Part shown: positions 35,047-47,286 of the stretch, piece after piece
Position numbering within the stretch: position 1 is the first letter of the stretch
How the letters are laid out: the number at the start of each line of letters is the position of its first letter
From: Cycas panzhihuaensis
Lineage: Eukaryota; Cycadophyta
DNA: 64,000 bases
Direction of reading: 5' to 3'
Assembly: GCA_023213395.1 (NCBI GenBank)
Contig: CM041465.1
Coordinates: 198,097,741-198,161,740 of the forward strand
Notes under the pieces: generated by a model
The model's input: only the letters and a program-made list of their open reading frames with translations
What the model was told of the DNA's origin: nothing
Database searches by the model: none
Position numbers and translations under genes: made by a program

Positions 35047-36260
35047 CTCCTAGGATGGTTGGATCTTTAACTTGGATGACCACCTCCTCCTCAGGACCTC
35101 CCTTAGTTGTTGGTATCTCCTCCTCTTCAGGTATCACCTCGCCTACCACCTAGCCTACCGGGGCATCTCGTCCTCCCTCTACCATTACTACTACTACCAC
35201 TACCACTACCTGAGCTCTTCTTACCACCCTCAGTCTCTGAACTAGTGTGCGAGGTGGTCTACCTCCTCTTGCAGCTCTTGAAGGATCTGTACCTCCTCCT
35301 ACAACTCCTGAAGGCCCTGCCTCTCCTCTTATAGCCCCTGACAGACATTCCTTACTGCTTGCTACTCCTAATGGGCCTGCCCCATCACCTCCATCATCAT
35401 TACCACCATCTCTAGGGGCACCTCATACCTCGTCATCACTATCCCACCTCACTCCTCTATATAGGTCTGCAGTGTAGTCTTCCAAAATGAGGAGTTCTAG
35501 AAATGTCACCTTCACTAATCACCTTACATATTCCTCATTCCCTCTAAACCAAGTCTGCCACCTGTGCACCATAGGAGCTCATATCGAGATGGGGTGTGGT
35601 CCTCCTAGTGGTGCTACCACCCCAAAATGATCGAAAAACCAACACTGTAGTAGTGTGAAATAGGAGAATCCTCCTCTCCCTGCCACCCTGATGGCATCTA
35701 ACTAGGCAACTACATTTGTCACTATCAGGTGGCCCAATCCAGTCTCTCTTTAGCCTCATATCTCCTGACAGTATCCATCCACCTGTTGGGTATGTCTCTA
35801 TAATTTTGTTTTTAGGAGATCCAAAATAGAATGCCTAATGTAATTAGCTTCCTCAATCGAGGAATTTGTAATATAACTATAGTTTGGACTAATATCCCAT
35901 GTTTGTCCCACCTTCCCTAGCTAGTGAAAAACATGGTTGCCTATGTGTGTGCAGCATCTGTGTTGGGTAGCATGCCCAAAGATGTTGGTTCTCCCCCTGC
36001 TGGTATACCTATGATCCTCTAGATGTCTCTTAGTGTGATGGTAACATCCCCCACTTAGGGATGGTGGAAGACATGCTGCCTGCAATCCCAATGGGAGACT
36101 ATGTGTACTAAGAGGTGATGATCTGATGTGTATTGGGAGGTCTTAATAATCTTTAGTAGCCCACATCATCCTAATATCTGTTTATCCCTTATGTTATCAT
36201 CTTAATAAAACTTGTCATGGTAATCCTTATATTCTCTTGATTGTCTACTGTGATAATTAA

Positions 36261-36758
36261 CTGCAAAAAGCACCCAACAATCGGTCTAAACACTCCACAC
36301 TCAGCCTACCTACTCTCAAGTTGCCTCTCCTCCTCTCTAGGTTGCGTTTGGCACCTTTCTGAGCCATTTTTCTTTTTCTTTTTGCTTATTCCCCTCTACC
36401 TTGTGTAAAACTCTATAGTACCATAGAGTTTGATATGGGCCCCATTGAGATTTTAGTATTTTCTTAGCGGCCCCACAACAAACTACCTGGCATTGTGATT
36501 TTCACCATGGGGCCCTTCATACCCCTCTTAAAAAGGGAGGAATGCCCAAAAAACCTAAAATTTTTCATCTAAGTGGACCATAGTCAGGCCCACTAGGACT
36601 AGGGCTACCTAATGCCCTAGTCCTCCCCTTCTCTGGGCCTAAATTAGGCTCCAGAGGGTCCCAAATCACCCTTAAGGGTCCAAAAATCACCTCAAGAAAT
36701 ATAAAAACACATTAAATGTAATCGACGAAATAGAATGGGTAGGGGGTGACCCACTCAC
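36261..36758 (-). other. predicted intron 1 of antisense PMD gene (C)
   Basis: 498 bases, GTGAGT...TTTTTGCAG on the minus strand, phase 0, at the same codon as in A and B. Confidence 0.65.
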
Positions 36759-36940
36759 TAAGTCCAGCCTTGCTACTACCATCTCGTCGTCCTGATCTCA
36801 TCAACTATCTTTGTCCCTCGATTCGATGGTTGGATCTCCCTCTGCATGCCTCTGAAGTTGGGTGGCACTCCGCTATGTAAGGGAAAAGGCTCCATATCAA
36901 TTGTGAGCCTGTGAAAATTAATTCCATTTTTGCTGAGTTT

Positions 36941-36952
36941 CCTTTATATAGG
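36941..36952 (-). promoter_or_regulatory. TATA box of antisense PMD gene (C)
   Basis: CCTATATAAAGG on the minus strand, 159 bases upstream of the predicted ATG, at the position matching 6281-6291. Confidence 0.65.
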
Positions 36953-37517
36953 TGGGGACCTTGACAAGCACTTCATCTTTTCCTTCTACCGTGATAGCCC
37001 CTGCGACTACCTCTTTTCCTATATCACTTTTTCCTTTTGGGTCTTTCCCCCATCTCACCTCTATGGCCTCTATTTTTTGCCTCCTTGGTGCATTTATGAT
37101 GACCCCTTCAACCTTTCATAGACCCCTTCCATCTTGATTTTTGTACTATCTTAAAACATACCTGTGTTTATACTCATTTGGCTCGTTTTGCCACCTCGAG
37201 TCCTTTTTTGCTACCCATTTAAGCCTTTAGGTCTCCCAAAGGAAGATCCTCCCTTATTCTAGACCTTGTTGAGGCCCTTTTGGCGACCTTTAGGACCCTA
37301 AAGGGGCCTTTTTTTCCATCGTTTCCTTCCCTTCCATCGGGTTAGTCTCCTCATCCCCATCCTCCATCTAGGGCTCTCCTATCCTCCATGGTCCCTATTC
37401 ATAGCCTTTTGAGTGCTTCATAGCCCCACTGCTACCTTTCACATCTTCATTTGCTCTTTGACCCCATTGTTGATTATCTTCTTCTACCATCCGACTAAGA
37501 CCCTCATCCCCTTATTG
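36953..37517. other. Tat C region between divergent PMD and extra RNase H
   Basis: T/C-rich, no credible gene. About 20 residues before the RNase H (frame containing DYLLLPSD) are similar to A, so the coding part probably begins before 37517. Confidence 0.45.
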
Positions 37518-37938
37518 TGACATTACTCATCTTCACTGATGATAGAAGTTATGGTAACCCAAGTTCTTCCACCACTGCGTGGATCCTTTGCATCCCCTTT
37601 GGACATGACTAACTTTATCCTGGGTCTTCCTTCCTAAAGCTACCAATAATGAAGCTGAATACATGACTGTTATTGAAGCCTTTATCGATGCACTCTACTT
37701 CCACTACAGACCCATCATCCTTCTTTGCGATTCTCAAGTTATTATGTCACAGCTCGCCCAGGTTTACTAGGTGTATTGCCCATACTTAAGGGCTCTTTCC
37801 TCGATTATTAGGTCCCTTTTGTCCTATTTCTCTTTTATAGATATCCAACATATTCCTTAGGACCACAATGCTGAGGCAGATAACCTCATTTGTCTCATCC
37901 TTGAACGTCGCCTCCCTCTCCTTGATAACCCCCTTTGA
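37518..37938 (+). pseudogene. extra archaeal-type RNase H of Tat C
   Basis: One frame shows all four catalytic motifs: IFTDDRSYGNP, KATNNEAEYMTVIEAF, IILLCDSQVIMSQLAQVY and NAEADNLICLILERRLPLL. Stops lie after PFGHD (near 37609), after AQVY (near 37768) and after QHIP (37858). A TGA near 37936 ends the domain. This is the most complete copy of the relocated domain here. It is followed by the motif CTAATGAGGTTAAATTATGG near 38023. Confidence 0.85.
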
Positions 37939-38213
37939 GGAACTTATCTGGTAGCCCAAGTGCCCAGGTTTCAGGTCATCTCACCTTCCACATTACAATC
38001 TATTGGCACCTTCAAAAGTTGACCACTAATGAGGTTAAATTATGGTGACTACCAGGTTTGTTTTCTTTACTCTATCCTTTGTAGCACTCCTAATACATAA
38101 TCATTATTGTTTTGACTCTCCTATATACATAACATCTCATTCATAGCATTTGTTTGATCATGTTCGTGATTACTGCCATTATTTATCTTGCATTCATTCA
38201 ACTAGGCCCCTCC
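37939..38213. other. Tat C 3' leader before the copia insertion
   Basis: No gene; resumes after the copia element at 45622-45833, where GACGCATAGACAGCCCCTAT matches element A near 7450. Confidence 0.5.
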
Positions 38214-38525
38214 TAAAGGAAGGATGGATCTAGGAGATAAATCACTCACATGCACACAATGGCAATGGAGAATGAAAAAGAAGATAAAACAAGATATGAG
38301 AGCAAGCTTGGAGGTGAGAATGAATAATGACTCCCTCCTTGAGATTTCACCTTTTATTAATGAGAGTGAGCATTAGGGTTAGGATTTTCTTGCATAATGA
38401 CATGAACCCAAAATTATATCTAAATGCACATAAAGTACATTTCATTAAGAGACTAATGCTAATAATATATCCTAAGGTCACATAATTAATCTATATAAAT
38501 GACCTTGATATATTAACCTCTTTCA
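38214..38525 (-). repeat. 3' LTR of the copia element
   Basis: 312 bases; the left end reads TAAAGGAAGG here (TGAAGGAAGG in the other LTR) and the right end CTCTTTCA. Confidence 0.9.
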
Positions 38526-38536
38526 ATCCCCCCCTT
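38526..38536 (-). other. polypurine tract of the copia element
   Basis: AAGGGGGGGGAT on the minus strand next to the 3' LTR. Confidence 0.8.
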
Positions 38537-39005
38537 AATGGTGGAAGGTCATTTTTAAAAAATCTATTCTATGAGGTCTTCATTTGAGCCTCATTATTAC
38601 ATTGAAATTCTAAATGACACTTTTGTGGGAAAACCCTCATGGGAAATAAAAACCCACGAACTTTCTAAGATCTATAGCCCCTTTTATAAATCAAAATGGC
38701 TAAGGTGGCTCTTTGATGTAACCTGATAGCCAAGTAGCTTAAATGTGCAGCTTAATCTGCTAAGTCTCCATATACTTTTTAGTCACCCCCTATGCCCTTT
38801 TAGGTTTTCATAGGTTTTAATTTTCCAAAACAAGTACAATCCTTATCTTTCCATGCCCACATGGGGTTTTCACAAAGAGGATAGAGCAGAGACTTACTCT
38901 TATTATTTTGCGCCCACAAGGGGTTTTCATGAAGAGAATAGAGTATGATGATCCTGTTGCCATCTTCTTTGATCAATCAAAGATGGAGGCCCTAAGGCCG
39001 AGCTA
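38537..39005. other. copia 3' untranslated region
   Basis: No gene. Contains two similar words on the + strand (CCACATGGGGTTTTCACAAAG and CCACAAGGGGTTTTCATGAAG, about 38858 and 38911), a 53-base spaced duplication. Confidence 0.5.
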
Positions 39006-39008
39006 CCT

Positions 39009-39560
39009 TTAGAACTGTTCCAACTTCACCCTTTGCAGTGGCTTGGTGAAGATATCAGCCACTTGATCTGTTATGGGATAGTAATCTAATTGAATAGTAC
39101 TGTCATGAACAAGTTCCCTAATCCTGTGGACTTTTGTACTTATGTGTTTAGTACGATCGTGAAATACAAGATTTTTTGCCATGCAGACTACTGATTGATT
39201 ATCCACATGAAGACTCGTAGGACTTGTTTAGGTGATATTCAATGTTTCCAATAATTTTCTTAGCCATATTACCTCTTTACTATTCTCAGAATCAGCAATG
39301 TATTTAGCTTTGACAGTTGAATCTACAACTATCTTCTATCGTCTGGATCTCCGTGATATTGGTGCTATTCCAAGAAATGTTACATACCCAAACGTAGATC
39401 TTCCTGTATCTTTATCTCTTACAAAGTCTGAGCATGTGCATGTAGAAAGCTTAAAGTCTAAATTAGGTTTATACAATAGACCATATTTGTTAGTCATCTT
39501 AAGGTATCTCAACACTCACACTACTGCCTGTCAATGATTCTGCTTAGGATTTGTCATATA
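39009..39560 (-). pseudogene. copia RNase H
   Basis: End of the copia polyprotein. It reads CSDFVRDKDTGRSTFGYVTF, KAKYIADSENSKEVIWLRKL, LHVDNQSVVCMAKNLVFHDR, TKHISTKVHRIRELVHD and QVADIFTKPLQRVKLEQF, the standard copia RNase H with the ADIFTK ending. Frames are cut by TAA/TAG codons near 39537 and 39230. Confidence 0.88.
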
Positions 39561-40466
39561 ACGAGTAAGAATGCCAATAGAGTGTATAATATCTGGCCTT
39601 GTATTGGTAGTGTAGATGAGACTACCTATAAGTTTTCTGTAGAGTGTTGCATCTACCTCTCTAATGTCACCTTCAGCTGAGAGTTTGATGTTAGGATCCA
39701 TAGGTAACATCACTGGTTGAGCATCTTCTAACTGAAACTTAGTTAGAAGACCGTTGATGTATTTTTCTTAGAAGAGGAAAATTTTTTCATTCTTTTATGT
39801 TACTTCAATTCCCAAGTAATATTTCATCAAACTGAGGTTAGACAATTTGAACGTTTTTCCAAGGTCCTTTTTCAACTGGCTTATTACCTATTCACTATTA
39901 CCCATTACTAACATGTCATCCACAAAGATTATGAGATAAGTGACTTTATCCTTATGGCACTTGATGAACAACATTGCATCAATATCTTGATAGTCACAAA
40001 CCTCGTATCCAAGTTACCTCATCCTTTTAGACAACTTAGCAAACCAAGTGCGAGGGGCTTGTTTAAGACCATACAAAGACTTATTGAGCTTGCAAACCTT
40101 ATTCTCTTGACCTTTTATCTCATATCCTTCTAACTGAGCCATGTAAATTTCTTCTTCAAGATCTCCATTGAGAAACGCAGTCTTAATATCGAGTTGGTGG
40201 ATTTTCCAACCCTGTTGAGCAGCCAAGGCCACAAGAGTTCTAATTATAGGCCACTTGGTTATAGGTGCAAAGACTTCAGTGTAGTCGATGCCTTCCCTTT
40301 GTGTAAATCCTTTAGCTACCAACCTCGCCTTGTGTTTTTCAAGGGTGCCATCTGATCTATATTTGTTTCTGAACACCGATTTATTTTGAACTACCTTTTT
40401 GCCAAGTGGTAGATCAACGAGCTCCCATGTACCATTCTTGATAAGAGATTGGTACTCTTCATTCAT
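39561..40466 (-). pseudogene. copia reverse transcriptase
   Basis: Reads [97 protein letters not shown], the active site LIIFVDDMLVMG (near 39915; usually YVDD) and the tail LYRKLIGSLIYTTNTRPDI. Stops after KRMR (40014) and in NSE*VIS break it. The catalytic Asp pair is kept. Confidence 0.9.
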
Positions 40467-41485
40467 GGCGTTTCTCTAAGCTGTATGCTTTACAACTTCT
40501 TGGTACGTTAAGGGCTGTTCATTAAGAGTAAGTTGCAATTTTGCTGGGTCAAGCTCAGTATATAATGATTCCTGCATCCTTGCTCTATGGGCACTTCGAG
40601 TGCCAGTTTTACCCACCTCATCTAGTCGTATGTCCTTATTGAGCTGGCAAGCTTCTTAAGATCCTTGAGTTGGGAATGATGTCCTCATTTCCCCAACTTC
40701 TTGGTTCTTATCATATTTGTTAAAATGATTATTTTGTGAGGAGGATGTTGATGTGCCTGAGGAAGATGGTCCTTCTACTGCTGTTTTATCTTTGTCAACT
40801 GAAGGTGGAGAGGATAGTTCTTCTATAATAGCTTTGCTTTTGTCAACTCTATTATCTTCAAAAGATAGTGCTGAATGTGCACTCATTTATTCAGAGTCAC
40901 AACTTATATCCTCCAAGGCTCTATTGTCATCTTCCAACATTTGGAGTAATTTATGTTTGTCCTCCCCCCCAAATTTTAGAATCTAAACATCATACTTGAT
41001 AATATTATTGTAGCTGCGTGAGGGTACTATGGAGTCTAATTAAGTAACTGATCCTCTATTTCCACAAAAATGACATCTCTAGTAATGATGATTTTTTGTT
41101 GTAAAGGTATGAAGACCTTATACCTTTTCTTATCTATAGAGTATCCAACAAAGATGCCTTTAAGTGACCTTGGTTGGAGTTTATTTCGATCTGCATCTAG
41201 AATATAGGCATAGCATGTAGAGCAAAAAATTCTAAAGTAGTGAATAATGGGGGCTTGTCCTGACCACTTTTCATTAGACGATTATACTTCCTTTGATGGG
41301 CTAAGAGCATTAATACAATAAATAGCTATCTAGGTTGCTTCAGCCTATAGATAGGCAGGTACATTTTTATATATTAACATAACATGATCCATGTTCATGA
41401 TTGTCTAGTTTATATGCTTGGCAACTCCATTTTATTGTGGGGTACCTGCTACTATTGTTTGATGCTTGATGCCATTATCTCGAAG
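40467..41485 (-). pseudogene. copia integrase C-terminal part and linker to RT
   Basis: Heavily interrupted. Readable pieces are NGVAKHINWTIMN (end of the integrase core), LQPRSLKGIFVGYSIDKKRY (the GKLDPRS..CIFVGY motif), then a Ser/Thr/Lys-rich linker up to the RT start at 40466. Many TAA/TAG codons. Confidence 0.75.
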
Positions 41486-42260
41486 TTAGCTTTCAAACTC
41501 ATGTGAGGTATATTCGTAACCATTATTAGTTCGAAGATATTTGAGTTGATAACCTGACTCTTTTTCAGTGAGGGCTTTGAATTCCTTGAATATACAAAAT
41601 GCTTCATCTTTCTTGTGTAGAAAAGCTACCCATACTTTTCTAGTGAAATCATCAATGAAAGAGATGTAATATAGCTTGCCCTTTAGTAAAGGAATAGGCA
41701 TTGGCCTGCACAAATTAGAGTGTACCAATTGTAATGGATGGCTCAATTTCCACAGACTTTTGGGAAAGGGTTGTCGATGAGAATTGATAATGATATAAGC
41801 TTCACATTTAAAGGGCTTAAAGGAAAACTTTAGAAGGTTTGGAAGAGTATTAGAAAGATTTCTAAGTCTATCAATGTGAACATGGCCCATACGAGCATGG
41901 CAAAGAGCTTCTGGTGACAATATTAGATGGGTCAAGATGGAATTAAATGCAAATTCTTCATCGGCACAAGGGCTTTAAGCATAATGGGCTTCAGAAGGTG
42001 GAGAGCCATTCAGTCGAAAGAGTTTGCCAGAGAGATGTCCAGTTAAAATCACCTGATTAGTTGGAGGGTGAATGACCTTAAGAGTTTGGTCATTTGCGGT
42101 TACACTCAGATCAAATCTATGAGAAATAAGTGTAGATAAAGAGAGTAGGTTTTGTTTGAGATTGGGTATATATAATACATCAAGCAATATAAAATTTTCT
42201 AAGCTTGGGAGTTTCAGGTGAATGTTGCCAATTCTTTCAATAGGTTGTTATGATTTATCA
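41486..42260 (-). pseudogene. copia protease end and integrase core
   Basis: Reads LDVLYIPNLKQNLLSLSTLI (end of the protease part), then the integrase zinc finger HARMGHVHIDRL with FKCEAY, where the second Cys of the CxxC pair is Tyr. The catalytic core follows (LQLVHSNLCRPMPIPL, FIDDFTRKVWVAFL, LRTNNGYEYTSHEFES). The first core Asp is Asn (HSNL; usually HSDV) and the second is Asn (RTNNG; usually RSDNG). Confidence 0.88.
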
Positions 42261-43311
42261 GCCATGTGAAGAACTCCATGAACATTTGAGTCAAATGTGT
42301 GATATAGACTATGATTATATGTCATATGTTGAGTTGCTCCTATGTCCATGATCCACTGTCCATTGATTGAAGCCACACTATTAGTAATTCCAATAGGGCT
42401 TGGCATTGGTGAAGGGAATTCATAAGTGATATATCCATACCAAGCTTCAAAGTATCTCTTTGGTTAGTCAATGGCATTTGATGTTGAAGATCCCTCAATT
42501 CTTTGAATGCGTGCTTGTACAAAACCTACACCACTAAAGGATTCGTCACAAGTTTCTTCAACATTGTGAGCTCCATGTTTTGGTTGGAACTTGGCCAACT
42601 TATAAGTAGCAGTTCCATAATCTTTTGCTAAGTGTCCTTCTGATTACCAATCACACATAATGGTTTGATTACCAATCCCTGAAGAAGTACTAGTTTGGCC
42701 TGACTGTCTTGCTCTTTGTTGAGGTGACCCTTGGCCTTAAAACTGTCAAGGTTGTGTTTGAGAGTTTGATTGACCTTGTGGATGATTTTCCATATTTCTT
42801 CCTCTTCCTCTTGCTTAGTTATTTCCCCTGCCACAAGAGGGACCTTGATTTTTTGTGTAGCAAACTTCTTCTTCTGCCTCAAAGGCTACATCTGGAAGAG
42901 AGTTAGAGGCTACAAAGTTTGTATCAAAGGTCTTGTCAAATTCTATAAACTTCTCGGCAAGTGCTTCGAAGTTGTATCAAAGTTCTTTTTAAGAACTTCT
43001 AGGACCTTCCAGGTTGTATCATGTTCCTCTTCGTTTATCAAGTTGTGCAAGGAGTGATCAATGACCAACAAAATTCCTGCATGGATCTTTTCATCATCTA
43101 TCTCCCATTGTAGTTTAGCTATAGCATCTGTAAGAGTTGTTAGGGTGGATCCACTGGAAGTAGTTGTTGCTAGTGTACTGGGTGTAGGCTGTAAGTGGAC
43201 TCTCCAAAGGCTTTTATACTTTGTAGCATTTTTAATTCCAGTGTACCTTATATCCCAATTTTCTTTGCCTTTCAATATGCAGTTAACATTTTGCTTGAAT
43301 TGAGATGACAT
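42261..43311 (-). pseudogene. copia gag and protease start
   Basis: The likely start is 43311 (MSSQFKQNVNCILKGKENWD); an upstream in-frame ATG at 43383 adds 24 residues that look untranslated. The copia capsid part reads YKSLWRVHLQ, WEIDDEKIHAGILLVIDHSL and TTWKVLEVLKKNFD. A frameshift and a Gln/Lys/Glu-rich part follow, then a decayed zinc knuckle (SEGHLAKDY), then the protease site WIMDIGATQHMT near 42340-42370 (DIGAT where DSGAS/T is usual). Confidence 0.8.
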
Positions 43312-45292
43312 GGTGATGACGAAGAAGTAGAAGAGATGATAGAAGTATGTACCACTGACACGTATGGCTAATACACCTGGCACAGCAGGGATGTAGAAAT
43401 GATTATTGTGATAAGAAGCAAGCAGTGATTAACTATTTTTCAACAATTATATAAAAAAATGAATATAAGTAATGATGTAAGAATGGGGCCTAATATAGAG
43501 CTGGTAAAGAGTAGTGATGTGACATGTCACTAACCTCTCACTTATGTCTAAATATAGGTGAGGTAGGCTTCTAGTATACGATTAGGGCCTTCACCCGTGA
43601 TACCCACACCTGCACTTGGTGATGAAATCCAAGTCATAGTGGAGCCTAGGTATTCCCGATCCTCACCCAGTTCACCAATGAGCAGCTATATACCTCCTCC
43701 AAAGAGTCAAGCGGTACTGCATATCCCATGGCTATGACGGATATTGGATGAGGTTAATTTTAATCTTGCATTAAGGTTTTCAGTTTTCCCAGGTGGTTAT
43801 CAGGATTATCCCTGATTGGAGGCTATAGGTATGGCTAACCTGTCCCTCCACCACTATTCTGGTTAAGACTAGACTCAGTATGAAACTTACACCTCCCTTA
43901 GGGCCTAGACTTTAGCCAACCTTGGTCTATTTCAACCAAGGTGAGTGTGCGCACAGGTCAAGAACTAGCGGTATAGATCATACAGATGAGATTCCTTTTA
44001 GGAATAGTGTAAGATGTTTCTGTATAACTTAAAATTGAAATAGAAACTTTCCAAATGTGCTTGCTTACTTTTCGTACTTGCATTATTGTTGTTGATACTT
44101 TTATGATGCTTTATTATTATTGCTGCTTTTGTGATACTTTATTGTTGTTGATGTTTTTGTGATGATTTATGCTATATGTGCAAATAGAAAAGCATGCTAG
44201 ATTTAGCAGGAGAACCAGATGTTGCTTCCGATCTAAGGTTTCCCTTGCATTAGTACAATGTTTCTAAATATGATTTTGGAAGTTTTAATACAAAAGCCAC
44301 AATGGGCTAAAAATTAGATCAACTTACCGCTAAAATGATGATTTATCTAAATCTATATGCATGCTATTTTGCCCTATTTTGTAATTTTTTCACAAAATTT
44401 ACAAATAATGATAAATTGGTAAATTTTTAGAAATTACAAATATGAAGGCCTAAATGATGAAATCTAAATTTATAACAGAAGGAAAAAGTGTTTAGAATGT
44501 CGTTTATGATAGATTTATGAAGTCAGATTTTAGAAAAGGCACAAAAACGTTTCTACCTGAAAAAACACCAAAGTAAAATCATGCCAGATCAACTGTCTCA
44601 GAATCTAGACTTCAATATGTAAAAATTTACATTTTGACATGTATATTAACTTTCTCTTCTACACCATCTATAAAATATACCGAAATCTTTCCTTAAATGC
44701 CCTTGCAAGCTCCTTTGTGGGGTTGAGTAGGCAAAATCAGCAACTGTGAGAAAACTACATAGATCTCACTAACCAGTGGATGAAATCTAATGAGATTTAT
44801 CTTAAAATGATCTTAATACATAAATGTACTAGATCCTTTAATAAAACCTTCAGATCTTTAGCTTATAATTGAAGGATTTTAATAGGAAAAGTGCTTTAAA
44901 TCACTTATCCCCAAAATTTACCCTTTTTGTTATAGCCAATACTTGATGTTTTAGGTTGAATCTAAAGTTACTCTAGAAGAAAAAAATGATCCCCTAGTGA
45001 GTGTGACCTTGCATGCCAAATTTCATCAAATTCTGAGATGGTTGAATTTTTATGAAAATTTGGGCCTTTAATGCTTCTAGGACTATTCTGGCAGTTGAAT
45101 GGCTTAAAAAACCTATATTGTTCACCTCTGAATTTATGCACACATGTAAAAAGTATCAACATACAAAATATTATAATTTTATGCTCTCAAAATGTTAAAA
45201 ATTTAAGGAATGCACTCTCAATACTTCACATTGAAGGTGAAGGAGAGGCAAAATGACTCCATGCAAGTGGAATGGAGTGAATAGATCTCCTT
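43312..45292. other. copia 5' leader
   Basis: About 2 kb between the PBS and the gag start, AT-rich, no conserved frame. The part at 43510-44000 reads like a separate, more GC-balanced block. Near 44085-44170 is a short T-rich tandem tract on the + strand (TTATTGTTGTTGATACTTTT, TGATGCTTTATTATTATTGC, repeated GTGATACTTT words). Confidence 0.5.
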
Positions 45293-45307
45293 CTACCTCT
45301 GATACCA
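45293..45307 (-). other. primer-binding site of the copia element (tRNA-iMet)
   Basis: TGGTATCAGAGGTAG on the minus strand, two bases after the 5' LTR. It matches the usual initiator-tRNA primer site over its first 11 bases. Confidence 0.88.
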
Positions 45308-45309
45308 CA

Positions 45310-45621
45310 TGAAGGAAGGATGGATCTAGGAGATAAATCACTCACATGCACACAATAGCAATGGAGAATGGAAAAAAAGATGAAATAAGATATGAGAGCA
45401 AGCTTAAAGGTGAGAATGAATAATGACTCCCTCCTTGAGATTTCACCTTTTATTATTGAGGGTGAGAATTAGGGTTAGGATTTTCTTGCCTAATGACATG
45501 AACCCGAAATTACATCTAAATACACATAAAGTACATTTCATTAAGATACTGATGCTAATAATATATCCTAAGGTCACATAATTAATCTACACAAATGACC
45601 TTGATACATTAACTTATTTCA
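45310..45621 (-). repeat. 5' LTR of the copia element
   Basis: 312 bases, TGAAGGAAGG...TATTTCA on the + strand. Confidence 0.92.
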
Positions 45622-45833
45622 CCCCCTAATTTCGTTATCACTTCTAATTGACTCTAGGATGACGCATAGACAGCCCCTATGCTGCCAATCTCTCATCTCC
45701 TTATCCACGCATCCCACCATGATACTCGTCGTCACCTTTGATTGATAACACTATTATATTTATTGTATATTGCTAATTTTTTGTTGCCAGCATTCACTAT
45801 CACATTACACTTTCAAGCTGCGAGGCTCTGCTG

Positions 45834-45844
45834 CGAAGGGGGCA
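45834..45844 (+). other. polypurine tract of Tat C
   Basis: GCGAAGGGGGCA directly before the 3' LTR, matching that of element A. Confidence 0.7.
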
Positions 45845-47286
45845 TTATTTCTTGGGTACCAGGAATGGACATGGGCGAGTTGATTCAGGTAAGAGTAGGT
45901 ATGCCTTTATCCCTACCCTTATTAGTTTTAGAAAAGGTAGGTTAAGGAACTTCACCTATATTGCATGGTGATTGACTAACTGCATGACCACTATGTATTC
46001 ATTGCTTAACCACACTACATCTCTACACTGTTTTAGCCTATGATGATTTAGGGACACATATCCCATAGTGCTTTGCAACCCTTCTCTATATCTCCATAAT
46101 ATCTCTAAGTACCATTTGTCTTCTGTAGACTAATCACATCACTCGTCGGCGCATCATGACCCCTAGCATCCCACCTAGGCTTAATTATCATCCTGTGTCT
46201 ACTTGTTATCCTTTTGGGGAAACTTTTGCCTTTATTGCTTACTCGTTATGGCCTCTCTCAGTCCTACAACCCCCTTTTTGCCACTTGGATATAGTACCAT
46301 ACCTCCTTAGACCTTAGCTTCCCCCTCCTTTGGAGCTTCCAGGGCTCCTACTTCTCTCTTTTGCTTTGTTTTTGTTGCACCGCATTAAACTTCGTAGTAT
46401 CGCTAAGTTTATCGTGTGCTAATTGTTAATAACAATGTTTTTAATTGTCCATAGTTAATTTTTCATTTATTACGAAATTACCACATGGCAATGAATTGCT
46501 TCTTGCCCAAGCCAAACCCTAATCTCTCAATTGATCTAGTGTTGGGTTTAAAAACCTAAAAACACCCTCATTCGGTTGCTTTCTCACTCATTTTTTCTAC
46601 TACTTCCTCTAAAAATACCTTACAAATAGGACCAAGTTTGCTACATCCGCTTCTCAGCTAGCTGCCAATGTCCTGTAGCTCTAGACACATGGTTGCATGC
46701 CTGTAGCATGGCCAGCCAAGAGAAGATCATGCTCAAAATGCTCTATCAAGTTCTAACTACCTTTTCTTGCTCTAGTTTTTTCCCTACTTATTACACCATT
46801 TGGGTTTTCTCCTGCAAACCCTATAGGGCTTGCTCCTCCATTTAATTTCACAAGTAGATCTACCTCAGATCCTTCTATGACAAGTACCTCCTGGTCACAC
46901 CTTTACTTTCTTTTCTTTGAGCAACATAAATTCTACTTGCCAATACTTTTTGCAACAGCTTTTTCTTTCTTTCTATCACAAACAGGAGGCAAACCCTCCC
47001 CTTTTACCTATCTGTTCCTTCTTTTGGTTCTTTCCTAGTTTCTTTAAGGAGGTAGCAAGGGAGAGGCACCTACGGAGAGTGAAAAGAGCTAAAGGTGGGG
47101 TCCTGCACCCAACGAGCCTTCTCCTTAAGGGCAATCCCCTTCTCTCCTTGTCTCTCCCTTCTCCATATCTCCCTTGAGTCCCCAAAAGGCTATTAGAAGA
47201 TAGGCCATTGTTGGCTACAGTGTAGGCAGCACATTATTGTGCTTGCAACTAACCCAGTAGATCCTACATAGGTGGGGTTCTAGCCC

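Larger units (their letters stand above)
34260..36782 (-). pseudogene. antisense PMD gene of Tat C, three predicted exons
   Basis: Minus-strand homolog of the gene in A and B. Exon 1 (36782-36759) reads MVVARLDL and ends at a GTGAGT donor. Exon 2 begins at 36260 with LIITVDNQEN and contains the PMD motif VTITLRDI followed by RIIGIPAGGEP, GRWDKHGIL and IPRLRKLITLGILF. A GTAAGA donor at 35046 and a TTAGCAG acceptor at 34923 give exon 3 (MGRLIEVVIWEVFS, GAHTVAFSPLIRPRDIW), ending in a coiled coil (MLEERLKAVEEERDHIQA) and the shared tail SRTQTHT...QDEGSKAGSS. Stops are more numerous than in A. Function unknown beyond the PMD family. Confidence 0.72.
38214..45621 (-). mobile_element. Ty1/copia element, full length, minus strand
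   Basis: A 7408-base element with 312-base LTRs (38214-38525 and 45310-45621), a tRNA-iMet PBS, a 2 kb leader, gag, protease, integrase, RT and RNase H in copia order, and a PPT. The LTRs differ at about 22 of 312 positions by eye (about 7%). The target duplication is cctcc (38209-38213) against ccccc (45622-45626). It lies in the 3' leader of Tat C. All frames are broken. Confidence 0.92.

Noticed and set aside
35107-35477. Leu/Pro-rich + strand frames
   Set aside because: Complement of the low-complexity tail of the C PMD gene; simple-sequence artefact.
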